DNA of 7,495 nt from an uncultured Veillonella sp. (lineage in GTDB: Bacteria > Bacillota > Negativicutes > Veillonellales > Veillonellaceae). Numbering within the stretch: position 1 is the stretch's first letter; the number at the start of each line of letters is the position of its first letter. Below, piece by piece: positions 1-5,692 of the stretch. Below the pieces are notes generated by a model, which did not search any database, was not told the origin of the DNA, and worked only from the letters and a program-made list of their open reading frames with translations. Both the position numbers and the translations under genes were made by a program. The stretch covers positions 1 through 7,495 of the forward strand of contig CABQQJ010000031.1 of the NCBI GenBank assembly GCA_902466275.1, read 5' to 3'.

Positions 1-1
1 T

Positions 2-1492
2 TTAAAAGCTATGGGTAATCCTACATTGTTATCTGTAATTGAAGAGGAGACTAACAAGCTTCAAACTGTTAAAGATCAATTAACTGCATTACATCAGTTA
101 GTCAATGAGCGTGAATCTATAATCCATACGAAAGATAGCCTATTATCTGATATTAAGGGGATTGATAGTACAATTCTAGAATCAGAGAAAACACAGCAAG
201 AGATTTTAGGGACATTAAAAGCTAGTGGTAAAGATACGATACATTGTTTTGATGATATAGCATCAAAGTTAATGTCATCTGATGCGGATCGCGCAGAGGC
301 GCATACGGCATTCTTATATGTATGTAATTATTTAAATGAATGTAGAGAGCGTTTATTATATGATGCCTTACAATTACAAAAGGCTGTAGTTATGAGTGAT
401 GCTTTCAGAAAAAATATGCAATTACTTAGTCAGTATTGGGGCTCATTAAATGATAGGAAAAATTTACAGAAAAATTTTGACCTTGATGCCATATTCCCTG
501 CATTACTTAATTCCTTGATGATTGCAGTACCAGTTATTTCCTCCACCTTTGCTGCTGTGGAGAGGTTCTTGATTAATTGTAAATCCGAAAGCTCGTTAGG
601 TACCATTATTATTGATGAGGCCGGGCAGGCGTCACCTCATATGCTTGTAGGGGCATTGTTCCGCGCACAAAAGGCAATAGTAGTCGGTGATCCTAAACAA
701 ATTGAACCAGTACAAACTGTACAGGATTTGTTTGTAGAAAAAATTGGTGGCGAAGGTATTGGTAAATATCGGAGTAAAGAGCTATCTGTACAAAGTTTAG
801 CTGATGCACAAAATCCATTTGCAGGCATTATCAAAAATCTTGATGGTTCCGAATCTTGGGTCGGTTGCCCGCTAGTTATTCATAGACGCTGTAAGAATCC
901 TATGTTTACAGTAGCTAATGAGTTATCTTATGGTGGCTTTATGATTAATAAGACCATGGATCCTAAAGAGCCTATTGAGCCATGTAAAGAGAGCTGTTGG
1001 ATAACATATGATACAAGTAATATTGAATCTACTACGGGTAAAGATCGATATATACAATTACAAGGTCAAATTGTTTTTGAATTGATTCAAAAGCTACGAG
1101 CAAGAACTGTGGAGTTTAAAGATATTTTTATCATTACACCATTTACTAGTGTTGCATATGGGTTTAAAAAGTATATGGAATCCCTTAGTAATGATATTGT
1201 GAATTGGACTAAAGAGGATAATAAGAAAGATTGGTTAGATGATAATATAGGGACTGTACATACCTTCCAAGGTAAAGAGGCTAAAGTCGTTATTTATATG
1301 TTAGGCTGTCAAAGCGATGACTCTGCTAATGGAGCTATTAAATGGGTTAACGCTAATAATGTTAATGTAGCCTTTACAAGAGCAAGGGAGTATATCTATG
1401 TTATTGGTGACGCTACCAAATGGGCAGAACTCAATAAAAACCTTGCATTCGCGCAAAGATACTTGCCTATTTATACTTTAGAAGATTTCTAA
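2..1492 (+). CDS. SF1 DNA2/UPF1-like helicase, C-terminal part (5' end outside window)
   Basis: The frame is open to the left edge, so the true start lies outside; the ATG at 11 is internal or arbitrary. Residues below are counted from that ATG. Residues about 10-70 look like coiled coil. The second half carries the C-terminal superfamily 1 helicase motifs of the AAA_11/AAA_12 (DNA2/UPF1) type: Walker B IIIDEAGQ (199-206), motif III VGDPKQIEPVQ (225-235), an HRRCKNPMF segment (291-299), ITPF (375-378), motif V GTVHTFQGKEAKVV (414-427) and motif VI NVAFTRARE (452-460). Walker A is not in the window and should lie upstream. These proteins use ATP to unwind or translocate on nucleic acid; the substrate cannot be told. 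The large spacing between Walker A and B implied by the coiled coil suggests an inserted helical domain. Such helicases occur in housekeeping and in phage defence, and the visible neighbours do not decide between these. The reading frame ends cleanly at TAA. Confidence 0.85.
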   Translation, partial: LKAMGNPTLLSVIEEETNKLQTVKDQLTALHQLVNERESIIHTKDSLLSDIKGIDSTILESEKTQQEILGTLKASGKDTIHCFDDIASKLMSSDADRAEAHTAFLYVCNYLNECRERLLYDALQLQKAVVMSDAFRKNMQLLSQYWGSLNDRKNLQKNFDLDAIFPALLNSLMIAVPVISSTFAAVERFLINCKSESSLGTIIIDEAGQASPHMLVGALFRAQKAIVVGDPKQIEPVQTVQDLFVEKIGGEGIGKYRSKELSVQSLADAQNPFAGIIKNLDGSESWVGCPLVIHRRCKNPMFTVANELSYGGFMINKTMDPKEPIEPCKESCWITYDTSNIESTTGKDRYIQLQGQIVFELIQKLRARTVEFKDIFIITPFTSVAYGFKKYMESLSNDIVNWTKEDNKKDWLDDNIGTVHTFQGKEAKVVIYMLGCQSDDSANGAIKWVNANNVNVAFTRAREYIYVIGDATKWAELNKNLAFAQRYLPIYTLEDF

Positions 1493-1509
1493 GTTAATAA
1501 GTTGCAATG

Positions 1510-1552
1510 TCTATAGTAGATTGCTAGATTATAAGGCATAGGTTACTATAGA
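1510..1552 (+). terminator. Inverted repeat after the helicase gene, weak terminator candidate
   Basis: A perfect 9-base inverted repeat, TCTATAGTA (1510-1518) and TACTATAGA (1544-1552), encloses a 25-base loop. It starts 17 bases after the helicase stop. The stem is AT-rich, the loop long and the following tract (TGTTTCTATAAAG) only weakly T-rich, so it may stop or protect the helicase mRNA inefficiently. It could also be a protein-binding site. Confidence 0.3.
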
Positions 1553-1590
1553 TGTTTCTATAAAGAATTTATATTTACAATAAGGCTTTA

Positions 1591-1629
1591 TAAAAGAAAA
1601 GAAGGAAAGAAACGATTCGATTCCTTTCC
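1591..1629 (-). terminator. Intrinsic terminator of the toxin mRNA (minus strand)
   Basis: Read on the minus strand, GGAAAGGAA (1629-1621) pairs with TTTCTTTCC (1612-1604) in an unbroken 9-bp stem with one G-U pair and the 8-base loop TCGAATCG. A tail of TTCTTTTCTTTTA follows. On the plus strand the G-U pair becomes an A-C mismatch and the T tail is absent, so the signal is oriented for minus-strand transcription. It lies about 160 bases past the toxin stop codon, giving a predicted toxin mRNA of about 330 nt. Confidence 0.5.
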
Positions 1630-1640
1630 CTGTTTAGATA

Positions 1641-1649
1641 TGATATAAT
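1641..1649 (+). promoter_or_regulatory. Extended -10 promoter of the candidate antitoxin RNA
   Basis: TGATATAAT is a perfect extended -10 element (TG-N-TATAAT). No good -35 is visible 17 bases upstream, which is tolerable for extended -10 promoters. The element is the left half of the palindrome TGATATAA-T-TTATATCA (1641-1657). Transcription would start near 1656 and meet a strong terminator about 65 bases on. Confidence 0.5.
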
Positions 1650-1655
1650 TTATAT

Positions 1656-1747
1656 CAAAGTGAGGCATAAATGGTTTGGTCGCCAGACTTCGCTTCTAAA
1701 GTTTTAAAATTGAAGAAACGGTCTGACTTCTATGTCGGGCCTTTTTT
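1656..1747 (+). ncRNA. Candidate antisense antitoxin RNA (RatA-like position)
   Basis: A predicted RNA of about 92 nt runs from the extended -10 promoter at 1641-1649 to the terminator at 1720-1747, with no plausible ORF. It is fully complementary to the 3' untranslated part of the toxin mRNA transcribed from the other strand. This matches the known arrangement of RatA and TxpA in Bacillus subtilis, where the antitoxin RNA pairs with the 3' end of the toxin mRNA and leads to its decay. A second fold is visible: CAGAC (1684-1688) can pair with GTCTG (1721-1725), which would compete with the terminator stem. The start site is inferred from the promoter; transcription itself is not shown by the sequence. 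Confidence 0.5.
1720..1747 (+). terminator. Intrinsic terminator of the candidate antitoxin RNA
   Basis: GGTCTGAC (1720-1727) pairs with GTCGGGCC (1734-1741) over 8 bp including two G-U pairs, with loop TTCTAT, followed at once by six T (1742-1747). On the minus strand the two G-U pairs become mismatches and the T tract precedes the stem, so the signal is directed to the plus strand. Confidence 0.75.
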
Positions 1748-1765
1748 CATGCCACGATTAGAAAG

Positions 1766-1780
1766 CTAGCTTTCAGCTAG
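1766..1780. repeat. Small hairpin just after the toxin stop codon
   Basis: CTAGCT (1766-1771) and AGCTAG (1775-1780) form a 6-bp stem with a 3-base loop. It overlaps the 14-base perfect palindrome GAAAGCTAGCTTTC at 1761-1774, so two foldings compete. On the toxin mRNA it lies 8 nt beyond the stop codon. It might stabilise the 3' UTR; no good T tract follows, so it is not a convincing terminator. Confidence 0.3.
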
Positions 1781-1787
1781 AGGTCAA

Positions 1788-1865
1788 TCACTTTGCTGCC
1801 ATGATAATGGTCGCCACAAGTATGCCAAAGGAAATCATTAATGATAACACTTTGAATGTACTCAT
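1788..1865 (-). CDS. TxpA/BsrG-type small hydrophobic toxin (putative holin-like toxin)
   Basis: A 25-residue peptide begins MSTFKVLSLMISFG and ends IIMAAK before TGA. Residues 5-22 form one uncharged membrane segment. The start matches the known signature of the Firmicute 'putative holin-like toxin' family (TxpA, BsrG, YonT), roughly MSTYEALMVMIGF. Such peptides insert in the cytoplasmic membrane and stop growth when their antisense RNA is absent. The ribosome site GGCGGTGATC (1878-1869) is an extended Shine-Dalgarno complementary to the 16S 3' end at 9 of 10 positions, typical of this family. The gene has its own promoter, leader hairpin and terminator, and a predicted antisense RNA covers its 3' UTR. 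It is shorter than most relatives (about 30-60 residues) and lacks their charged C-terminal tail, so it could be a short form or a decayed one. It is far below the size that automatic annotation usually reports. Confidence 0.68.
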   Translation of the reverse strand: MSTFKVLSLMISFGILVATIIMAAK

Positions 1866-1868
1866 ATT

Positions 1869-1896
1869 GATCACCGCCAATCTCTAGAAGATTAGC
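1869..1896 (-). promoter_or_regulatory. Extended Shine-Dalgarno and leader hairpin of the toxin mRNA
   Basis: On the toxin strand GCTAATCT (1896-1889) pairs with AGATTGGC (1883-1876) over 8 bp with one T-G pair and a 5-base loop. The last GGC of the stem is the first part of the ribosome site GGCGGTGATC (1878-1869), so the fold partly hides the start region. Control of toxin translation by leader structure is usual in type I systems; here it is inferred. The same stem is kept in the copy at 5693-5754. Confidence 0.5.
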
Positions 1897-1932
1897 AAAG
1901 GCTGGACCCATTTAGAGGCCTCAAGTTCAATA
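1871..1932 (-). repeat. 62-base leader repeat, copy 1 (toxin 5' UTR)
   Basis: This 62-base stretch recurs at 5693-5754 in the same orientation with the same length and 5 mismatches. Read on the minus strand it runs from just inside the toxin -10 element to the middle of the toxin ribosome site, so it corresponds almost exactly to the toxin 5' UTR. Within it are a palindrome GAGGCCTC and the 8-bp leader hairpin. Confidence 0.75.
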
Positions 1933-1957
1933 TAGTGTTGTGAATAATAAAAGTAAA
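1929..1957 (-). promoter_or_regulatory. Promoter of the toxin mRNA
   Basis: On the minus strand TTTACT (1957-1952) and TATATT (1934-1929) are separated by exactly 17 bases and resemble the -35 (TTGACA, 4 of 6) and -10 (TATAAT, 5 of 6) boxes. Transcription would start near 1922, giving a leader of about 57 nt. Confidence 0.45.
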
Positions 1958-1963
1958 TAGATT

Positions 1964-2013
1964 AGAGGTTCCTAATAGTCACCTAGGTGACCAATAGGAA
2001 CCTCTTTCGTTTT
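1964..2013. terminator. Long hairpin H1 (terminator-like, paired with H2)
   Basis: AGAGGTTCCTA (1964-1974) pairs perfectly with TAGGAACCTCT (1995-2005). After a 3x3 internal loop the inner 14 bases (1978-1991) form the perfect palindrome GTCACCTAGGTGAC. TTTCGTTTTG follows. It resembles a strong intrinsic terminator but sits between two divergent promoters, those of the toxin (leftward) and the 2091 gene (rightward), where there is little to terminate. A sister hairpin with the same arms lies at 2724-2765. Confidence 0.65.
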
Positions 2014-2042
2014 GTAATTATTATTATAGGATAGATAAATTA

Positions 2043-2051
2043 TGTTACAAT
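2043..2051 (+). promoter_or_regulatory. Candidate extended -10 promoter of the secreted-protein gene
   Basis: TGTTACAAT fits TG-N-TACAAT, 5 of 6 with TATAAT, and lies 40 bases before the start codon. No clear -35 box precedes it. The ribosome site AGGGAGAGGGAG follows at 2073-2084, six bases before the ATG. Confidence 0.4.
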
Positions 2052-2090
2052 ACAAATAAGATAATAGTTTTTAGGGAGAGGGAGACTCAT

Positions 2091-2687
2091 ATGAAACGTT
2101 ATATTATGCTATTGACTTTAGGTTTATGTTTTGTAGCACCAATGCTTTCACAAGCAGTGGATATAAGACCTATCATACATGTTACGAATGTACATAATGG
2201 CCAATATGATGAAGAATTAGATGCTATTACAGCAACCAAGTTTTATGGACCGTATCAGTTCCGTGTATTGAAGGATGCTGTAGAGACTAAAGGGGAAACT
2301 AAAGATATAGATGGCAGAGCCTTTAGAACCTCTGATGGTGTCTTCATGCATGTGAAGGCTAGAACTATTGATAATACAAGTGCGACCTTAGATAATGAGA
2401 TTAAAAAAATTGTTAAAGATAGAACGGTTCCTGAACCTACTGCAAAGATGGTATTGCCTATTAAGTATGATGTAACAGAGGTCGATAATGATGGTGTGCG
2501 TAGTTTACTAGCCGAATTTATGTATGGCTGGCCATTACATAATAGGACGGATATGGTATTAGTTACTGATTATGAAGATACTCGTTACTATTATAAGTTG
2601 CAGTTTTATAGAGACAAGCTACCAAATGGTGTTCGCATTGAACAGTTGCGCCAAATGATTATGGATGCGCAGTTTAGTTATAAATAA
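2091..2687 (+). CDS. Small exported protein of unknown function
   Basis: 198 residues. I do not recognise the family. The N-terminus (MKRYIMLLTLGLCFVAPM) is a typical signal peptide, with a likely signal peptidase I cut after SQA at residue 22, leaving a mature protein of about 176 residues in the periplasm or outside. Cys13 has no proper lipobox (LGLC), so a lipoprotein is unlikely. The mature part is charged and rich in Tyr and Asp, with alternating short hydrophobic stretches that suggest a compact alpha/beta fold. It has no further membrane segment and no catalytic motif I can name. The start is supported by the AGGGAGAGGGAG ribosome site 6 bases upstream. The gene has its own candidate promoter and is monocistronic: H1 lies upstream and terminator H2 begins 33 bases after the stop. 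The two near-identical hairpins around it suggest that it may have arrived as a unit. It could be a signal-bearing periplasmic or envelope protein; no narrower function can be given. Confidence 0.85.
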   Translation: MKRYIMLLTLGLCFVAPMLSQAVDIRPIIHVTNVHNGQYDEELDAITATKFYGPYQFRVLKDAVETKGETKDIDGRAFRTSDGVFMHVKARTIDNTSATLDNEIKKIVKDRTVPEPTAKMVLPIKYDVTEVDNDGVRSLLAEFMYGWPLHNRTDMVLVTDYEDTRYYYKLQFYRDKLPNGVRIEQLRQMIMDAQFSYK

Positions 2688-2720
2688 GTGATATCTAATT
2701 AGCACAATATAGTTATAAAT

Positions 2721-2772
2721 AAAAGAGGTTCCTAATGGTCACAGTAGTGACTTATAGGAATCTCTTTTATTG
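2721..2772. terminator. Long hairpin H2, bidirectional terminator
   Basis: AGAGGTTCCTA (2724-2734) pairs with TAGGAATCTCT (2755-2765) with one G-U pair. The inner stem is GTCAC/GTGAC with loop AGTA. Flanking AAA (2721-2723) and TTT (2766-2768) extend it on both sides, and TTTTATTG follows. It begins 33 bases after the stop of the 2091 gene and would also face the end of thrE from the other side. It has the same layout as H1 (11-base arms, 3x3 internal loop, 14-base centre). Confidence 0.75.
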
Positions 2773-2836
2773 TGCAAGTAATTTATATAGTTAGTAAACT
2801 ATTACAGAATGCTTTTACCCAAAGGGAATACAGTTT

Positions 2837-2878
2837 TGATGGCGCATCTATGTGAAAGTACCGCCTCATAAACGTAAC
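2837..2878. repeat. 42-base repeat, copy 1
   Basis: This stretch matches 5770-5811 in the same orientation with 7 mismatches over 42 bases and no gaps. It contains a potential GGCG...CGCC stem (2841-2844 with 2861-2864). On the minus strand both copies can be read as the start of a short peptide, MRRYFH here and MRQYFH in the other copy. I do not recognise the element. It lies between H2 and the end of thrE. Confidence 0.6.
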
Positions 2879-2920
2879 ATATATCATATTTTTACAGGTA
2901 ATAAATTTGGAAATTACGTT

Positions 2921-2953
2921 GTAAATGCTTTAATTTACATGAATTTGTTATAG
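2921..2953. repeat. Small hairpin plus 15-base repeat block downstream of thrE
   Basis: GTAAAT (2921-2926) and ATTTAC (2933-2938) form a 6-bp stem just past the thrE stop, but no T tract follows on either strand. Next to it ATGAATTTGTTATAG (2939-2953) is repeated exactly at 5836-5850. In both places this block follows the 42-base repeat, at distances of 60 and 24 bases. Confidence 0.45.
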
Positions 2954-2964
2954 GGTTATATTAT

Positions 2965-4212
2965 TTATAAGTGTTTTTTTGAGATTAGTGGTGGTTTTAT
3001 ATGTTTTACAATTGCGATAGATATAGCAATTGTAAAAGCTATCAAAAAGGATTCTTTTGCGAAGCTAATGGCAATAGTTTCTTGTCCCATTAGCATATAA
3101 TAAATGGATCGATAAAAGCTGAGCCCTGGTAGTAAAGGGAATAAGCTAGTCATTAGGAAAACTATAGCAGGGCATTTCCGTTTAACAGCCAATATTCTTG
3201 ATGCTATGGCGATGATAAAACCACTGATGAATATGGAGAGCATAACATTAGACTGTAGTGAAGATAATGTTAAGAACAAGAACCATGAGATGAATCCTAA
3301 TATTGTACAATCGATAAAATGTTGTTTAGCTACACGGAATAAGATTGCAAATGCTGTAGTACCAATACCAGCCATTATACTACGCATAAACATAGAGGTT
3401 AAGGAATTAGTATCTAAATTAGAGGTATAAAGAGGAATCATTTGTGTGTTGAAGAGTAGTGATTGTACTACTGCGACCCCTACAGCCATTGAAATACAGG
3501 TAAGTAACGCGCCCATCATAAGGGTTATTCCTGTATTATAGTTATTCTGGCTATACTCTCTAATAGCATTGACGAAAGGAACTCCGGGAACAATGTCAAT
3601 CATGGCTCCTAGTAATATAACTGATAGGTTGGAGCCTAATTCAAAGTGGATAAAGAGATTACCCAATAAGGCTATTAGAATACTACCTAAAATGGTAATC
3701 AATACATCAGAGCTAAGTATGCGTTTGATGGTACACATATAGACGCCTAATATTAAGCCTATAATACCTGCAATTATAGAGTCTGTTATAGAACTACCAA
3801 TTGCATAGCTAAAGCCCGAAGCTCCTAACGTATAAGCTACTAATCTCCAAAAAAAAGAATAGTCTGACATGGTATCAATTTGATTAAGTTCACTTTCAAT
3901 CTCCTCAATAGTAATATTTTTTTGTGTGATACGTCGGGAGAGAGCATTAACAGATTCAATTTTACTGAGGTTAATATCGACTTCAGGAACGTTATAAATA
4001 CGAGTAATTTCAGTTCCATCAGCTTTCTTAGCAGTTGCAAAAATACCTCTATTGGATACGTAGGCTTCTAAATCTTTAAAATTCATAGCTCGTGCTATGT
4101 AGTTCATAGTATCCTCTGTACGACTGATTTCGGCGCCACTGCTAAGTAGTATTTTTCCAGCTTTTAGTATAATTTCTAATTCCACACCTGTCATTATTTC
4201 CTCGTTATTCAT
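2965..4212 (-). CDS. ThrE-type threonine/serine exporter family protein, one-chain form
   Basis: 415 residues. The soluble N-terminal part (1-115) carries the ThrE/YjjP (DUF1212) signature GKILLSSGAEISRTEDTMNYI (from residue 19) and the NLSKIESVNALSRRI segment (81-95). About ten membrane segments follow. The first five belong to the DUF1212 core (about 122-252) with DIVPGVPFVNAIREY (206-220); the last group (about 270-403) resembles the ThrE_2 (DUF3815) domain with SLFPLLPGLSFYRSIYYML (356-374). Many Firmicutes encode the two halves as separate proteins; here they are fused, as in Corynebacterium ThrE. The family exports threonine and serine from the cytoplasm using the ion gradient; substrate here is inferred. 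The gene overlaps the upstream ykvI-like gene by ATGA and is probably co-translated. Start choice is open: the ATG at 4212 has a weak ribosome site, whereas Met7 (4194) has GAGG five bases before it. Confidence 0.87.
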   Translation of the reverse strand: MNNEEIMTGVELEIILKAGKILLSSGAEISRTEDTMNYIARAMNFKDLEAYVSNRGIFATAKKADGTEITRIYNVPEVDINLSKIESVNALSRRITQKNITIEEIESELNQIDTMSDYSFFWRLVAYTLGASGFSYAIGSSITDSIIAGIIGLILGVYMCTIKRILSSDVLITILGSILIALLGNLFIHFELGSNLSVILLGAMIDIVPGVPFVNAIREYSQNNYNTGITLMMGALLTCISMAVGVAVVQSLLFNTQMIPLYTSNLDTNSLTSMFMRSIMAGIGTTAFAILFRVAKQHFIDCTILGFISWFLFLTLSSLQSNVMLSIFISGFIIAIASRILAVKRKCPAIVFLMTSLFPLLPGLSFYRSIYYMLMGQETIAISFAKESFLIAFTIAISIAIVKHIKPPLISKKHL

Positions 4213-5612
4213 TTTACTTCATTGTTATTTATATTGGACTTTTTGATAGGTCTATCTTTAGAAGATTCAGTTGATTTTGATTCTTCCTGTTGTTCTTGTA
4301 GAATATTGATATTTTGATGTATAACTTCTTCGTCTATTGAGAGATGCTCTTCCACATAGTCTTTTAGCTCTTGAACTGTTTCCGTATTTGAAAGTATTTC
4401 TTTTGCTTCATTATGAATATCTTCTTTAAGAGATTTTGTATCTGCTTGACTAATATCACCTAATGTATGGAATAGTTCACGTTCTTTTTCTGAAAGATTT
4501 TTATGAGGACTATGTTTTTTTAATGATAAATGGATCATCTTTCTTCGGAAGAGTTTTTCCATAATGATATCTTTACGATCACGGAGCCAGCCATAAATAA
4601 GAATAATTAGGAGTAATAGTCCCATATAACCGAGAATTGGGTAGAGGATACTAATCAAATCTTTAAAACCAAAGAAACTACATATATATCCTATGATTAC
4701 TACAGAAATAATAACAATTCTCATTCTTTTTGTACTGCCGTTGGCAAAACGTCTAGCAATAGAATAAAAAAGAGAGAATGCTGTATTAAAAATAAGTGAA
4801 AAGACTGTGATTGCATATATATATGCTAGCCAAGGATGAATTTGATTGGCAATAGCAAGAATCGGCAAATCTGCATCTTTTACTGTATCTAGATTTGCAA
4901 AAATAGAGATAGCAGCTATAAAAACAACTAATCCGACTAATAGGCCACCACGAGTGCCACCTTTTTCAGCAATACCAATACGAACAACAGAACCACCTAA
5001 AATAAAGGCCATAGAAACAGCTGTCATAGCACATAGAGAATAATAATTAATGACAGAAAACCATACATTGCTTGTGGCTGGTTTGATTGTGTGGGCTAAA
5101 GCCTCTAATGTAGTCCAATCATGACTTTTACCAATAAAAGAGTAGCCTGTAATGATGAATATCATAACAATCATGATAGGAGTAAAAATACCTAAAACAT
5201 TGGTTATTTTGTCAAAGTTCATAAATGATACGGTTATGATTAAAAGTGAGCAAATTAATCCACCAAGCCAAAAAGGGAATCCAAATTGTTGTTCTAAGTT
5301 TGAGCCTGCGCCAGCAATCATAACAAATCCCATAATAAAGCTACCAGAGATTAGTACAAAATCAAGTATTTTTGTAATAATAGGATGGGAAATCTGTGTA
5401 AAAACTTCTTCATGATTGTCTGCACGATAGTAGCTCCCCAAAGAAAGCATGATTTTACCAAATGCGGCATTTAATAGACCTAGTAATAGAACACCAATAA
5501 GACCTATTTGGCCAAAACTTATAAAATATTGTAGAAGATCTTGTCCACTCGAGAGTCCTGCACCTACAATAACGCCTATGTAGGCAAATGCAATTTTCCA
5601 TGATTGTTGCAT
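4209..5612 (-). CDS. YkvI-family membrane protein (LeuT-fold-like transporter)
   Basis: 467 residues. About ten membrane segments lie between residues 8 and 342 (roughly 8-27, 33-52, 84-103, 113-130, 137-158, 186-207, 222-241, 258-284, 298-315, 320-342). The first segment contains VGAGLSSGQDLLQYF (16-30), the glycine-rich motif with SGQ[DE] that marks YkvI/COG3949 proteins and resembles the broken first helix of LeuT-fold symporters. The substrate is unknown. Residues 345-467 form a hydrophilic, Glu/Lys-rich, probably cytoplasmic tail with possible coiled coil, unusual in length for the family. The start is well supported: AAAGGAGG (5628-5621) lies 8 bases before the ATG and an extended -10 promoter sits about 45 bases upstream. 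It is the first gene of an operon with the ThrE-type exporter, with a 4-base ATGA overlap, suggesting a joint role in amino-acid or related solute movement (inference). Confidence 0.85.
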   Translation of the reverse strand: MQQSWKIAFAYIGVIVGAGLSSGQDLLQYFISFGQIGLIGVLLLGLLNAAFGKIMLSLGSYYRADNHEEVFTQISHPIITKILDFVLISGSFIMGFVMIAGAGSNLEQQFGFPFWLGGLICSLLIITVSFMNFDKITNVLGIFTPIMIVMIFIITGYSFIGKSHDWTTLEALAHTIKPATSNVWFSVINYYSLCAMTAVSMAFILGGSVVRIGIAEKGGTRGGLLVGLVVFIAAISIFANLDTVKDADLPILAIANQIHPWLAYIYAITVFSLIFNTAFSLFYSIARRFANGSTKRMRIVIISVVIIGYICSFFGFKDLISILYPILGYMGLLLLIILIYGWLRDRKDIIMEKLFRRKMIHLSLKKHSPHKNLSEKERELFHTLGDISQADTKSLKEDIHNEAKEILSNTETVQELKDYVEEHLSIDEEVIHQNINILQEQQEESKSTESSKDRPIKKSNINNNEVK

Positions 5613-5620
5613 TATATTTT

Positions 5621-5666
5621 CCTCCTTTCAAATACATAACTTAGTATACAAAATAATATTATATCA
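5621..5666 (-). promoter_or_regulatory. Promoter and ribosome site of the ykvI-thrE operon
   Basis: On the minus strand TGATATAAT (5666-5658) is a perfect extended -10 element, the same nine bases as the antitoxin promoter at 1641-1649. No good -35 is seen. Transcription would start near 5651, giving a leader of about 39 nt ending in the ribosome site AAAGGAGG (5628-5621). The 62-base repeat at 5693-5754 therefore lies upstream of this start and would not be part of the operon mRNA unless a further upstream promoter is used. Confidence 0.6.
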
Positions 5667-5692
5667 TACTAATGATTCAGTTTATGGAAACC

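Noticed and set aside
637..834. Open frame of 65 codons on the minus strand inside the helicase gene
   Set aside because: It lies opposite the conserved helicase motifs, has no ribosome site and no recognisable product, so it is a shadow of the real gene.
1964..2005. PreQ1-riboswitch-like start AGAGGTTCCTA
   Set aside because: The resemblance is limited to a few bases. The sequence is the arm of a long self-complementary hairpin without the A-rich tail and pseudoknot of that riboswitch.
2091..2130. Lipoprotein signal at Cys13 of the secreted protein
   Set aside because: The residues before the cysteine (LGL) do not fit a lipobox, and the hydrophobic core continues past it to a normal signal peptidase I site.
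3206..4071. Plus-strand and alternative minus-strand frames within the ThrE-type gene
   Set aside because: They overlap a well-supported membrane protein, have low-quality starts and show no protein-like features.
4846..5637. Plus-strand frames at 4846-5043 and 5152-5415 and the minus-strand frame at 5455-5637, in the YkvI-like gene
   Set aside because: They are frame shadows; the YkvI frame has the ribosome site, motif and full membrane pattern.
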